Part shown: positions 19,868 through 29,748 of the stretch, piece by piece
Numbering within the stretch: position 1 is the stretch's first letter
Layout of the letters: the number at the start of each line of letters is the position of its first letter
The notes under the pieces: generated by a model
What the model was told of the DNA's origin: nothing
What the model saw: the letters and a program-made list of their open reading frames with translations, nothing else
Database searches by the model: none
Position numbers and translations under genes: made by a program
Assembly: GCA_021772935.1 (NCBI GenBank)
Contig: JAJFLA010000005.1
Location: 1-64,000, forward strand
DNA length: 64,000 bases
Origin: Gammaproteobacteria bacterium
Lineage (GTDB): Bacteria; Pseudomonadota; Gammaproteobacteria; Xanthomonadales; SZUA-36
Reading direction: 5' to 3'

Positions 19868-22031
19868 AAGGAACCAGTTCAAAGTCAATTTTTCGTTCAT
19901 CCAGATTGACCGCTACAACCTGCACTTTCACACGATCCGATAGTTGAAAAACCTGGCCTCTACGCTCGCCCTTCATGCGATGGGCAACCGGATCGAAATG
20001 GTAATAATCATTTGGTAACCCGGTCACATGGATCAGCCCGCTGATGCGGCCATAATCCAGCTCCACGAACAAACCGAAGGAGGTCACGCCACTGACCATA
20101 CCTTCGAACTCATCACCAATGCGGTTTTCCAGATAGGCACACTTGAGACGGTCAATGACATCTCGCTCAGCTTCTTCCGCGCGGCGCGAATTGTGCGAGC
20201 ATCGTGCGCATAATTCAGACATCGCTTCTTCGCTATACTGATAGTCCGATGCCTTTCCACGCGAGAGTAAATGATGAATGGCACGGTGCACCAACAAATC
20301 CGGGTAACGCCTGATCGGTGAAGTGAAATGGCTGTAGGCATCCAATGCCAGTCCAAAGTGACCTTCATTGCTGTTTTGGTAAGCGGCAAGGCTTTGTGAA
20401 CGCAGCAAGACGGCCATGACCAGCTGTTCATCCGGACGCCCTTTGGTCTCTTTGACTACAGTTTCAAAATCTTTTGGTTGCGGGTTATCGCGCCAGGGAA
20501 CCCGAATGCCCTGCCCTCGCAAAAACTGACCTAAGGCTTCCAACTTACCTTCAGGTGGCGAGGCATGAACCCTGTAGGGTGCGGGCAATTTGTGTTTGAG
20601 TAAAAAGCGGGCAGCTTCGACATTGGCCAGAATCATGCACTCTTCGATCAGCTTATGTGCATCATTACGTTCCTGAGCAATCAGGCCGGAGACTGCACCA
20701 CGCTGATCAAACTGGAAACCATATTCCGTTGTTTCGAAATCGATAGCTCCTCGCTTGAGTCGTGCACGACGCAAAGCTTTGTACAATGCCTGCAAATCAT
20801 CAAGGTTGCGTTTGACATCAGACTTGTCGTCATGGTGTTTCAAAACACCTTTTTCGTAATAATCGGCGACCTGTTGATAGGTTAAACGTGCAGATGAATT
20901 CATCACTGCAGCAACAAACCGGGATCGCTGAACGCTACCATCATCTGCCACGGTCATTTCACAGGCAAGACACAAACGGTCAACAGCAGGCTTGAGTGAG
21001 CATAAGCCATTCGACAGCGCTTCCGGCAACATGGGGATAACCCGGCTCGGGAAATAAACCGAGGTAGAGCGATGGCTGGCCTCAATATCTAAAATACTGC
21101 CTGGTTTAACGTAGGATGATACTTCAGCAATGGCGACGATTAAGCGCCAACCTTTATTTTGTCTGCGCGCAAACACGGCATCATCAAAATCGCGGGCATC
21201 GGCACCATCAATAGTCAATAAGGGTAAATTCCGCAGGTCCTTGCGACCGGTTTTCATCTCTTGTGGCACTGATTCACCAAATACTTCAGCAGCCTTTTCT
21301 ACGCCATCAGGCCACTCATGGGGCAAGCTGTGACTGCGAATCGCAATTTCCGTTGCCATACCCGGCGCACCGGATTGACCCAGTATTTCAGTAATAATGC
21401 CAACCGGTGGTTGACGCTCTGTTGGTTCAGTGACGATCGTGGCCACGACTACCTGTCCAGGACGGGCGCCAGCCGTGTCTTTCAAAGCCACCATCACATC
21501 CTGATTGATACGCGGGTCATCCGGAACCACCAGCGCGATTCCATTTTCCTCCACATAACGACCAACAATACTGTCATTGGCTCGCTCGAGCACCTCCGCA
21601 ATCATGCCTTCACGACGTCCCTGGCGGTCGCTGCCGGTCACACCAGCCAATACCCTGTCACCATGGAGTACCTTGCGCATTTCACGAGAGGATACGTACA
21701 AATCAGAACCGCCATCATCAGGGATAACAAAGCCAAAGCCATCACGATGCGCACTGATGCGTCCTTTGACCAGGTCCATGCGAGCCGGCAGGCCAAATGC
21801 GTTACGACGAGTCTGAATTAACTGGCCATCCCTGACCATGGCACGTAAACGGCGTCGCAGGATCTCACGACTGTCATCCGATTCCACCTTTAACGTGGCA
21901 ACGATATCCTTACGCTGTAGTGGTTTTCCATGCTTTTCCAGCACCTGAATAATTTCATTGCGTTCAGGTGCAGATGCGTTTATCTCCCTGCCCATGTTCC
22001 GGTTTTTTCCACCGGAATTAGTTTTTGTCAC
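19866..22031 (-). CDS. rnr: Ribonuclease R
   Basis: 721 residues. 3'-5' exoribonuclease of the RNB family. N-terminal winged helix (RNEIIQVLEKHGKPLQRKDI), cold-shock domains (GRISAHRDGFGFVIPDDG), the RNB catalytic acidic cluster DGADARDFDDAVFA, HFTSPIRRYPDLLVHR, and the S1 domain (DEFEGMVSGVTSFGLFVEL). The start is GTG at 22031 with GAAGGAG seven bases before it; that ribosome site belongs to the end of the repeat at 22032-22301. It stops about 30 residues after the S1 core without the long basic tail many RNase R proteins carry. The stop codon lies in another repeat. Confidence 0.95.
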   Translation of the reverse strand: MTKTNSGGKNRNMGREINASAPERNEIIQVLEKHGKPLQRKDIVATLKVESDDSREILRRRLRAMVRDGQLIQTRRNAFGLPARMDLVKGRISAHRDGFGFVIPDDGGSDLYVSSREMRKVLHGDRVLAGVTGSDRQGRREGMIAEVLERANDSIVGRYVEENGIALVVPDDPRINQDVMVALKDTAGARPGQVVVATIVTEPTERQPPVGIITEILGQSGAPGMATEIAIRSHSLPHEWPDGVEKAAEVFGESVPQEMKTGRKDLRNLPLLTIDGADARDFDDAVFARRQNKGWRLIVAIAEVSSYVKPGSILDIEASHRSTSVYFPSRVIPMLPEALSNGLCSLKPAVDRLCLACEMTVADDGSVQRSRFVAAVMNSSARLTYQQVADYYEKGVLKHHDDKSDVKRNLDDLQALYKALRRARLKRGAIDFETTEYGFQFDQRGAVSGLIAQERNDAHKLIEECMILANVEAARFLLKHKLPAPYRVHASPPEGKLEALGQFLRGQGIRVPWRDNPQPKDFETVVKETKGRPDEQLVMAVLLRSQSLAAYQNSNEGHFGLALDAYSHFTSPIRRYPDLLVHRAIHHLLSRGKASDYQYSEEAMSELCARCSHNSRRAEEAERDVIDRLKCAYLENRIGDEFEGMVSGVTSFGLFVELDYGRISGLIHVTGLPNDYYHFDPVAHRMKGERRGQVFQLSDRVKVQVVAVNLDERKIDFELVP

Positions 22032-22301
22032 CTAGTGCTCCTTCAATGTGATAATTACGGGTGCAGTTGGTTTGTCAGTGTTCATGGCAAGGCGCACCTC
22101 GCAGGTAATGGCCTTAGTCCTTGGCAAGAGGTGCAACGATGTCCATGGGCACTGACAAGCCAACCCGCAGGGCGCTCCTGTGAAATTCCGCTGTTGCGTT
22201 GCAGTACTTGTAAAGGACTAGCCATTCACTGCACCCTGCGCCTTACTGCGAAATCCCACAGGAGCGCTGCATCCGCAATTATCACATTGAAGGAGCACTA
22301 G
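22032..22301. repeat. 270-bp element with long terminal inverted repeats and two internal hairpins
   Basis: The ends are perfect inverted repeats over 25 bases beginning CTAGTGCTCCTTCAATGTGA, extending to 31 of 33 matches. Inside lie two further inverted pairs: GTTGGTTTGTCAGTG with CACTGACAAGCCAAC, and a GCGCTCCTGTG arm with CACAGGAGCGC. Both ends read outward carry GAAGGAG, and the left one serves as Shine-Dalgarno for rnr. No coding capacity. A core motif AAGGACYAGCCATTC is shared with the repeat at 42200. Confidence 0.82.
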
Positions 22302-22393
22302 TTCTTCTCAATAGTGTTTGTCATAGTTGTCATTGTAACGCGATTGCGGAACCTCAGGGTGAACATGCGAACCAGATCAGACCGAATTAAAAC

Positions 22394-22427
22394 GGGGTCA
22401 AACTCAAATGAATCTGAGTCTGACCCC
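22394..22427. repeat. GGGGTCA...TGACCCC hairpin (REP-like)
   Basis: GGGGTCAAACTCA pairs with TGAGTCTGACCCC around an eight-base loop with one mismatch. A sister hairpin with similar core lies at 23415-23440. Such GGGGTCAGACTC palindromes are widespread in gammaproteobacteria and are often linked with REP-associated IS200-like transposases; an IS200-like remnant occurs at 54908. Confidence 0.6.
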
Positions 22428-22442
22428 TGTATTTAAGCCCTG

Positions 22443-22488
22443 TATAATCATTAATTATATTGACAGTACAGGGTGATCTCGGTAGAGT
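22443..22488 (+). promoter_or_regulatory. Candidate tandem promoters for tRNA-Leu
   Basis: Two possibilities are visible. TTGACA at 22460-22465 with TAGAGT at 22483-22488 has a 17-base spacer. A perfect TATAAT at 22443-22448 stands 17 bases after CTGACC at 22420. Both point towards the tRNA that starts at 22560. Neither is proven. Confidence 0.45.
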
Positions 22489-22559
22489 GCGCACCGGTTC
22501 GGAAGTTCCCCCCTTACTTCCTGACCACAGGACTGGAAATTCCCTTTTTTCAGTCCATT

Positions 22560-22646
<87 letters not shown>

Positions 22647-22658
22647 CCTGAAAATCAA

Positions 22659-22685
22659 AAACCCGCCTACATGGCGGGTTTCTTT
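22659..22685 (+). terminator. Rho-independent terminator after tRNA-Leu
   Basis: AAACCCGCC and GGCGGGTTT form a nine-pair stem with loop TACAT, followed by TCTTTATT. The flanking sequence CTGAAAATCAAAAAC recurs at 23351 before another terminator. Confidence 0.85.
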
Positions 22686-22689
22686 ATTG

Positions 22690-23350
22690 CGCCATCAAAG
22701 ACCTCTGTCGATAAAAAAAAATGAGGCCACTCAAAAAAACACAAATTAATTTCAACTACGAAAACGTCTATATTCAGCACTATAGTATTGGTCTATTTTG
22801 ACCTTCTTAAACAGCTGAATTTAGATTTAATTTTACAGATACAAGTATTTAAATCTGCCATCAAACCCAAACTCAAAGAAACGTCTTTTGCAATGTCGAT
22901 TTTATAGTGAACCATATCATCACTATAGTGCTGAATTTTATTTTTTTATTTTATCACTATATTTTTATGTCATTTACATTCTTATTTCGTTAGGTATTTT
23001 AAGAGTAGATGTTTCAAAACTTGGTGTTTCTAAAGTAATTAACAATAGTTTTGGAAGGAACCCTAAAATCCCTGGAGAAACGCAAATTGTGACTCAGTAG
23101 CTGCAGTCCGTGTTAATCACGCCGGTTCAAATTTGGTACCACTTCATCTAACCGGCGCCATTAAGATGGGCAAGCAGGTACAAGAAATCTATGACAATGG
23201 TCAAACTGAGTTTTTTGTGTTTGTCAGGTTTTTCTCAGCTATGCCAGTAATACCAGTTCCAGGTTCTTGTCGCCCGCAATGAACAATAATAATAAGAAAA
23301 CAATAGCAATCACCGCTGCACCATTAGCAGCGGTGATCGTTATTTACTAG
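22690..23350. other. AT-rich non-coding stretch downstream of tRNA-Leu
   Basis: About 660 bases, far richer in A and T than the flanks over 22690-23060, with no gene I can support. A 70-codon frame at 22888-23100 is hydrophobic and low in complexity and shows no family features. A strong hairpin ATCACCGCTGC/GCAGCGGTGAT stands at 23309-23337. The stretch is bracketed by two copies of a tRNA-flank sequence (22648-22662 and 23351-23365), which suggests a decayed insertion or tandem duplication at the tRNA. Confidence 0.6.
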
Positions 23351-23360
23351 CTGAAAATCA

Positions 23361-23385
23361 AAAACCGCCCACATAGCGGTTTTTT
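23361..23385. terminator. Bidirectional terminator between the AT-rich stretch and purA
   Basis: AAAACCGC and GCGGTTTT form a stem with loop CCACATA, followed by more T. Read from the minus strand it also ends in TTTTT, so it could terminate purA transcription as well. Confidence 0.75.
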
Positions 23386-23414
23386 TTGTTTTCAAATAAT
23401 GGCAAACAACGGAG

Positions 23415-23440
23415 TCAGGCTCAAATTTATGTGAGCCTGA
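23415..23440. repeat. REP-like hairpin TCAGGCTCA/TGAGCCTGA
   Basis: Nine-base perfect stem with an eight-base AT loop just after the purA stop (minus strand). Resembles the GGGGTCA hairpin at 22394. Confidence 0.55.
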
Positions 23441-23460
23441 TACCTGTTGAAATAGCTGGA

Positions 23461-24780
<1,320 letters not shown>

Positions 24781-24966
24781 CTATGTCAGAACGAACAATA
24801 GTAACGCACCTGACAGCATACTGAGTATGCCGGCAATCCGGATACCATGCGTACCCATTTTGGCCGCATCACGCATCACCTTCATCCAGGTCGACGGTGC
24901 GATGCCAGGTAACAGACCTTCAATGATCAGCACCAACGCCAGCGCTGTCAGAAGGTCACTACCCAA
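24781..24966 (-). CDS. DUF2065 (YjeT-like) small inner-membrane protein
   Basis: 61 residues, two hydrophobic segments (LLTALALVLIIEGLLPGIAP and GILSMLSGALLLFVLT) with the conserved turn between. The gene conventionally sits between hflC and purA, exactly as here. Function unknown. Confidence 0.88.
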   Translation of the reverse strand: MGSDLLTALALVLIIEGLLPGIAPSTWMKVMRDAAKMGTHGIRIAGILSMLSGALLLFVLT

Positions 24967-25002
24967 GGTATTGGCCTTGTCGCAAATGATGCATCGCCAG
25001 CA

Positions 25003-25872
25003 TTATTTTTGCTGGCGTGCGTCCTGTCCGAAATAATCGAAAAACTCTGAGCCCGGATCAAGCACCAGTGTATCCCGGCTATTTCCAAATGCCGTACGAT
25101 AGGCCTGCAGACTGCGATAAAAACCGTAGAATTCTTCATCCTGACCATAGGCCTGTGCATATGTACTGGTGGCGATAGCATCGCCTTCACCACGTACTTT
25201 CTGGCCCTCACGTTCGGCTTCGGCGAGTAACACCTGTACCTGCCGGTCAGCATCGGAACGAATTCTTTCAGCAGCTTCCCGACCCTCAAAACGGTAAAGG
25301 TTTGCTGCTTTTTGTCGATCTGCAGCCATGCGCCGAAACACTGATTCACGTACATCATCAGGTAATTCAATACTCTTGATACGTACATCGACGACTTCGA
25401 TACCAAACTCTTCTGCAGCCGAATTGGCTGCTTCAGCCACGGCTTTCATTGTCGTCACACGTTGTTCTGACACCACCTCTACCAGCGTACGGCTGGCGAT
25501 CTGATTACGGATACGATCACTGACGATGCCGTGCAGACGGTTCAGCGCGATGGCTTCATTACCCTGGGTGGAGGTATAAAACCGTGTTACATCAACAATC
25601 CGCCACTTAACAAAAGAGTCAACATTGACATACTTCTGCTCTGAGGTGAGCATCAGTTCGGGCGAGGTATCCAGGGTCAGGATTCGTCGGTCAAACTTAC
25701 GAATGTTATTGATAAATGGCCATTTCAGGTTTAATCCTGGCTGGTAATCCACTTTTACAATGCGACCCAATTGAAAGCGGATCGCATATTCTGTTTCATT
25801 AACCGTAAACAAACCAGCCAGGCCCAAGCCAGCCACAACGAGCAGTAAAATTGCTAAAATAGGTTTGTTCAT
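25003..25872 (-). CDS. hflC: FtsH modulator HflC
   Basis: 289 residues. SPFH/prohibitin protein with an N-terminal membrane anchor (ILAILLLVVAGLGLAGLFTV) and band-7 domain in the periplasm (NETEYAIRFQLGRIV, LTLDTSPELMLTSEQKYVNV, ADRQKAANLYRFEGREAAER). Forms a complex with HflK that modulates the protease FtsH. Its ATG overlaps the hflK stop by four bases. Confidence 0.96.
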   Translation of the reverse strand: MNKPILAILLLVVAGLGLAGLFTVNETEYAIRFQLGRIVKVDYQPGLNLKWPFINNIRKFDRRILTLDTSPELMLTSEQKYVNVDSFVKWRIVDVTRFYTSTQGNEAIALNRLHGIVSDRIRNQIASRTLVEVVSEQRVTTMKAVAEAANSAAEEFGIEVVDVRIKSIELPDDVRESVFRRMAADRQKAANLYRFEGREAAERIRSDADRQVQVLLAEAEREGQKVRGEGDAIATSTYAQAYGQDEEFYGFYRSLQAYRTAFGNSRDTLVLDPGSEFFDYFGQDARQQK

Positions 25873-27014
25873 CGTCTTCCCTCCCGAGATTTACTACGCG
25901 AGGCCGAACCATCATTCGGGCTATCGACACCAATGGCACCGGTACCCGTGATGGGTGGCATGATGCGTGAAGGATCGACAGTATCAGCCGACGAATCCAG
26001 CGGTAGATACAAAATATTTCCACTTGAATCCACATCCAGAAAAACTTTTCTGTTTCGGGACAATACGTTCTCCATGGTCTCGAGGTAAAGCCGTTTGCGT
26101 GTTACTTCGGGTGCCAGCCTGTATTCGGTCAGCACTTGTGAAAACCGACTCGCTTCACCATCCGCCAGGGCGATCGTAGACGCTTTGTAACCTGCTGCCT
26201 CCTGTTCGATACGCGCTGCGGTGCCACGGGCTTCAGGAATAACACTATTGGCGTGTACACGGGCTTCTTCAGTGAACCGCTCCCGATCTTCCCGTGCCCG
26301 AATAACATCTGAATAGGCTTCTCTGACCTGCATGGGAACATTAACATCCACCAGGTTAAACTCGGTCACCTGCAAGCCAGCCTGGTACAGATCCAGGGTC
26401 TCTTGTAGTACCCGTTGTGTTTCGATGCGCACCTTGGTTCTGGCATTACCTTCCAATATGGCGTCCAGAGAGTTGGTACCGACAGACTCCCTCAACGCAC
26501 TTTCTGCCGCCTGACGTAAGGTCAGCTCGGGATCACGCACCTGAAACAGGAAATGCTGCGCGTTGTTGATCCTGTATTGAACCTTGTAGACAAATTCCAC
26601 CAGATTCTCATCTTCAGTCAACATATGACCGCGGTCTTCAACTACTCTGACATTATTGATATTGACTTTGGTAAGCGTTTCAAATGGCTGAGGTAACGTC
26701 AGGTTAAAGCCTGGTTGCAGGGTACGGACATATTTTCCGAAACGCAGCACCACACCATTCTCGGCTTCGTCGATAACATGTACCGAGCCCCAAGCCACCC
26801 AACCCAGGATCAGCATCAGCACCAACAAGAACGCGCCACCGGTTCCGCTGCTTCCTCCGCTAGCACCATTGCTCGAGCTCTTACCTTGACCACCTCCAAA
26901 CAAGGCTTGCAGGCGCTTGCTCACATTTCCAAATATTTCCTCCAGATCAGGCGGCTGTTGACCACCTGATTTCCAGGGATCTTTATCTCCCTTTCCAGGT
27001 TCTTTCCAAGGCAT
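25869..27014 (-). CDS. hflK: FtsH modulator HflK
   Basis: 381 residues. A glycine/serine-rich cytosolic N-terminus (MPWKEPGKGDKDPWKSGGQQ), one membrane span near residue 60-80, then the SPFH domain (EAENGVVLRFGKYVRTLQPG, LTEDENLVEFVYKVQYRI, EQEAAGYKASTIALADGEAS). Partner of HflC. It lies in the hflX-hflK-hflC order with about 100 bases to hflX. Confidence 0.96.
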   Translation of the reverse strand: MPWKEPGKGDKDPWKSGGQQPPDLEEIFGNVSKRLQALFGGGQGKSSSNGASGGSSGTGGAFLLVLMLILGWVAWGSVHVIDEAENGVVLRFGKYVRTLQPGFNLTLPQPFETLTKVNINNVRVVEDRGHMLTEDENLVEFVYKVQYRINNAQHFLFQVRDPELTLRQAAESALRESVGTNSLDAILEGNARTKVRIETQRVLQETLDLYQAGLQVTEFNLVDVNVPMQVREAYSDVIRAREDRERFTEEARVHANSVIPEARGTAARIEQEAAGYKASTIALADGEASRFSQVLTEYRLAPEVTRKRLYLETMENVLSRNRKVFLDVDSSGNILYLPLDSSADTVDPSRIMPPITGTGAIGVDSPNDGSASRSKSREGRR

Positions 27015-27120
27015 TAAAATTCTCCAGTGTCAGACGCGATATGGCGTCTAAATTCAGCTATTGATTCGGTTTCCACAAGGCGGGTTTTAAATCCGTTGAT
27101 AGGTTATCAATTGACGTATT

Positions 27121-28443
27121 CTAGGCCTCACCCTGTCGGGCAGCAAGTGCTGATAGTGACAATATGTCATCACGCACCAACAAGCCCTCTGCACCCGGCA
27201 TACGGCCGAGCTGCTCCGCATCCTGATGAGACAGATTAACATGCAGCAACCACTGCCCGTTATCATTCACTTTTTCTTCTTCAACTGCGCCCAAATCAAA
27301 TAATTGTGAACGCAATTTTGCATGCCGACCTTCAAGACTGATCCAGGTACGAATCCGCTCACCTTTAAGCCTTAAGGCAATGGCTTCTTTTAGTTCCTCA
27401 AGCCCACTGCCATGCAATGCGGAAACATCAATCCGCTCCACCCGTCCTTCAGCATCAAGCCGTGTCGAAACGGGTCGATCGACCAGATCAATTTTGTTAA
27501 ATACTCGTACGATCGGAATGTCACTGGCGTGCACACTTTCGAGCACCCCTTCAACATCGTGTTCACGTTGCTGATGAAATGGGTCCGAAGCATCAATGAC
27601 ATGTAATAACAAGTCAGCTTCCCGCGTCTCCTGTAGTGTGGCATGAAAGGCGGCAATCAATTCGTGCGGCAGATCAGCGACAAAACCTACAGTATCTACC
27701 AGCAACACATTGCCGGTCGGAATATTAGGTAATTGCCTGACGGTTGGATCAAGGGTTGCGAACAGCATATCCTGCGTGCCGACATTTGCGTCTGTCAACG
27801 CATTGAAAAGTGTTGATTTCCCGGCGTTTGTATAACCCACCAAAGCGACAGTAAATACCTGTGCCCGTTCCCGTCTGCGGCGGCTTTGAGCCCGTTGCTG
27901 TCGAACCTTTTCAAGGCGCGCTTTAAGATACCTTATGCGCTGCCCGATGAGTCGCCGGTCGGTCTCCAACTGGGTTTCACCCGGCCCCCTCAGACCGATA
28001 CCACCTTTCTGGCGTTCAAGATGGGTCCAGCCCCTGACCAATCGGGTCGAAATATGTCTTAATTGCGCCAACTCGACCTGCAATTTACCTTCGTGGGAAC
28101 GGGCACGCTGTGCAAAAATATCCAGTATCAATGTCGTGCGATCGAGTACGCGACACTGACATTGTTTTTCAATATTGCGTTCCTGAATGGCTGATAATGG
28201 CCGACTGACCAGCACCAGATCGGCACCAGTGGCAGATACCTGTTCTGAGACCTCATCAATTTTTCCGCTGCCCACAAAAAACCTTGCATCCGGGCGGTCA
28301 CGCGGTGCTTTTAGTACGGCGGCAACATCGACGCCGGCAGAACGACATAATTCCTGAAATTCGTCGAGTGTTTCCAGGCCCGAGCCCACAAATACAGGAT
28401 GTAGAATAACCGCGCGGTTACCCCGCCCTGCCCGTTCAAACAA
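27121..28443 (-). CDS. hflX: Ribosome-associated GTPase HflX
   Basis: 440 residues. HflX N-terminal domain (EFQELCRSAGVDV ... DRPDARFFVGSGKIDEV), GLRGPGETQLETDRR linker, then the G domain with G1 GYTNAGKSTLFNALT, G3 DTVGFVADLPHELIAAF, G4 NKID. It splits stalled 70S ribosomes under heat and antibiotic stress. Located 17 bases after hfq in the same transcript. Confidence 0.97.
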   Translation of the reverse strand: MFERAGRGNRAVILHPVFVGSGLETLDEFQELCRSAGVDVAAVLKAPRDRPDARFFVGSGKIDEVSEQVSATGADLVLVSRPLSAIQERNIEKQCQCRVLDRTTLILDIFAQRARSHEGKLQVELAQLRHISTRLVRGWTHLERQKGGIGLRGPGETQLETDRRLIGQRIRYLKARLEKVRQQRAQSRRRRERAQVFTVALVGYTNAGKSTLFNALTDANVGTQDMLFATLDPTVRQLPNIPTGNVLLVDTVGFVADLPHELIAAFHATLQETREADLLLHVIDASDPFHQQREHDVEGVLESVHASDIPIVRVFNKIDLVDRPVSTRLDAEGRVERIDVSALHGSGLEELKEAIALRLKGERIRTWISLEGRHAKLRSQLFDLGAVEEEKVNDNGQWLLHVNLSHQDAEQLGRMPGAEGLLVRDDILSLSALAARQGEA

Positions 28444-28460
28444 ATCCAGGGGTTTCTTAT

Positions 28461-28697
28461 CTATCCTTCTTCCTCTTCATCATCATAAACACTAACATTC
28501 CTGGCTGGTACGACGGTTGAAATAGCATGTTTGTAGATCATCTGACTCACCGAATTTTTGAGCAATACAACAAACTGGTCGAATGATTCGACCTGACCTT
28601 GCAATTTAATTCCATTAACAAGATAGATTGCGACCGGCACACGTTCACGTCGTAATGCATTCAAAAACGGTTCTTGCAGTGATTGTCCCTTAGACAT
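28461..28697 (-). CDS. hfq: RNA chaperone Hfq
   Basis: 78 residues. Sm1 ([20 protein letters not shown]) and Sm2 ([12 protein letters not shown]) motifs intact, with the N-terminal [16 protein letters not shown] short acidic tail (DDEEEEG) replaces the long disordered tail of enteric Hfq. It binds small RNAs and mRNAs as a hexamer. AGGAGGAA-type ribosome site is seen upstream of the ATG. Confidence 0.98.
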   Translation of the reverse strand: MSKGQSLQEPFLNALRRERVPVAIYLVNGIKLQGQVESFDQFVVLLKNSVSQMIYKHAISTVVPARNVSVYDDEEEEG

Positions 28698-28764
28698 AGC
28701 TGTTCCTCCTAGATTTTTATAATGTCCGCCTGGTTACGGAACAGATAATATGGGTATGCAAGTA

Positions 28765-29709
28765 CTACGCTTCAAGGAATTCCTTTAGTGCTTTGAGAGC
28801 TTCCTCGCGCACCCCATCTGCCTGTAAATTATACCATACTGACGCAGGTTCACGTCGTAACCAGGTCAGCTGTCTTTTAGCGAGTTGTCTGGTCGCTACT
28901 ATCGCCTTTTCACGCATCTGTTCAAACGTGTAATCACCTTGCAACCAAGCCCAGGCTTGGCGATAGCCCACAGCACGCATAGACGACAGGTTAGCATTTA
29001 GATCAGACCGTGCGAACAACAATCTCATTTCATCAATAAAGCCAGCAGCAATCATCAAATCGAAGCGCCGCTCTATGCGTTCATGCAAAACACTGCGTGG
29101 CTCTGGTGAAACGATTATTTTGTGTATCTTGTAGCCCAGAGCCTCAGCCACCGGTTTATCCTGCAAATCACTCATGCGCTCACCACTTATGTGGATAACC
29201 TCCAGCGCTCTCTGGATGCGTTGTGGATCATTTGGGTGTATGCGTGATGCGGCCCGTGGGTCCTTATGCTGCAAAATCTCATGCATCCCAGACCAGCCAA
29301 TCTCAGCAGCCTGTCGTTCCAACTGGATACGAACCTCCGGGTTTGAAGCTGGTAATTTTGAAATACCATGTTCCAGTGCGTTGAAATACAGCATTGTTCC
29401 ACCTACAAGCAATGGAACTTTGCCGGAAGCAGTGATGGATTTCATTTCCCGCAATGCATCCTTGCGAAAATCAGCAACTGAATAGCTTTCCGAAGGGTCA
29501 CAAATATCAATCAGACGATGAGGTGCTTTTTGCAAAATTTCGGCCTCTGGTTTGGCCGTGCCGATATCCATACCCCGGTATACCAGCGCCGAATCCACAC
29601 TAATGATCTCCATCGGAAAAAGTTCGCACAGATCAACTGCCAAACTGGTTTTTCCAGACGCGGTCGGTCCCATCAGAAAAACAGCGACTGGTTTTTTTGA
29701 GTCTGTCAC
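28765..29709 (-). CDS. miaA: tRNA dimethylallyltransferase MiaA
   Basis: 314 residues. Adds dimethylallyl to A37 of tRNAs reading UNN codons. P-loop GPTASGKTSLAVDL, DSALVYRGMDIGTAKP, RLIDICDPSESYSVADFRKD, VGGTMLYFNAL and DPQRIQRALEV are all present. The start is GTG. Between mutL and hfq as expected. Confidence 0.97.
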   Translation of the reverse strand: MTDSKKPVAVFLMGPTASGKTSLAVDLCELFPMEIISVDSALVYRGMDIGTAKPEAEILQKAPHRLIDICDPSESYSVADFRKDALREMKSITASGKVPLLVGGTMLYFNALEHGISKLPASNPEVRIQLERQAAEIGWSGMHEILQHKDPRAASRIHPNDPQRIQRALEVIHISGERMSDLQDKPVAEALGYKIHKIIVSPEPRSVLHERIERRFDLMIAAGFIDEMRLLFARSDLNANLSSMRAVGYRQAWAWLQGDYTFEQMREKAIVATRQLAKRQLTWLRREPASVWYNLQADGVREEALKALKEFLEA

Positions 29710-29748
29710 AAGATGTTTTACCCAAGGCCTGCTAAAGTTTTTGAAGTG

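Noticed and set aside
22888-23100. 70-codon hydrophobic frame in the AT-rich stretch
   Set aside because: Low-complexity composition driven by AT bias, no ribosome site, no family features.
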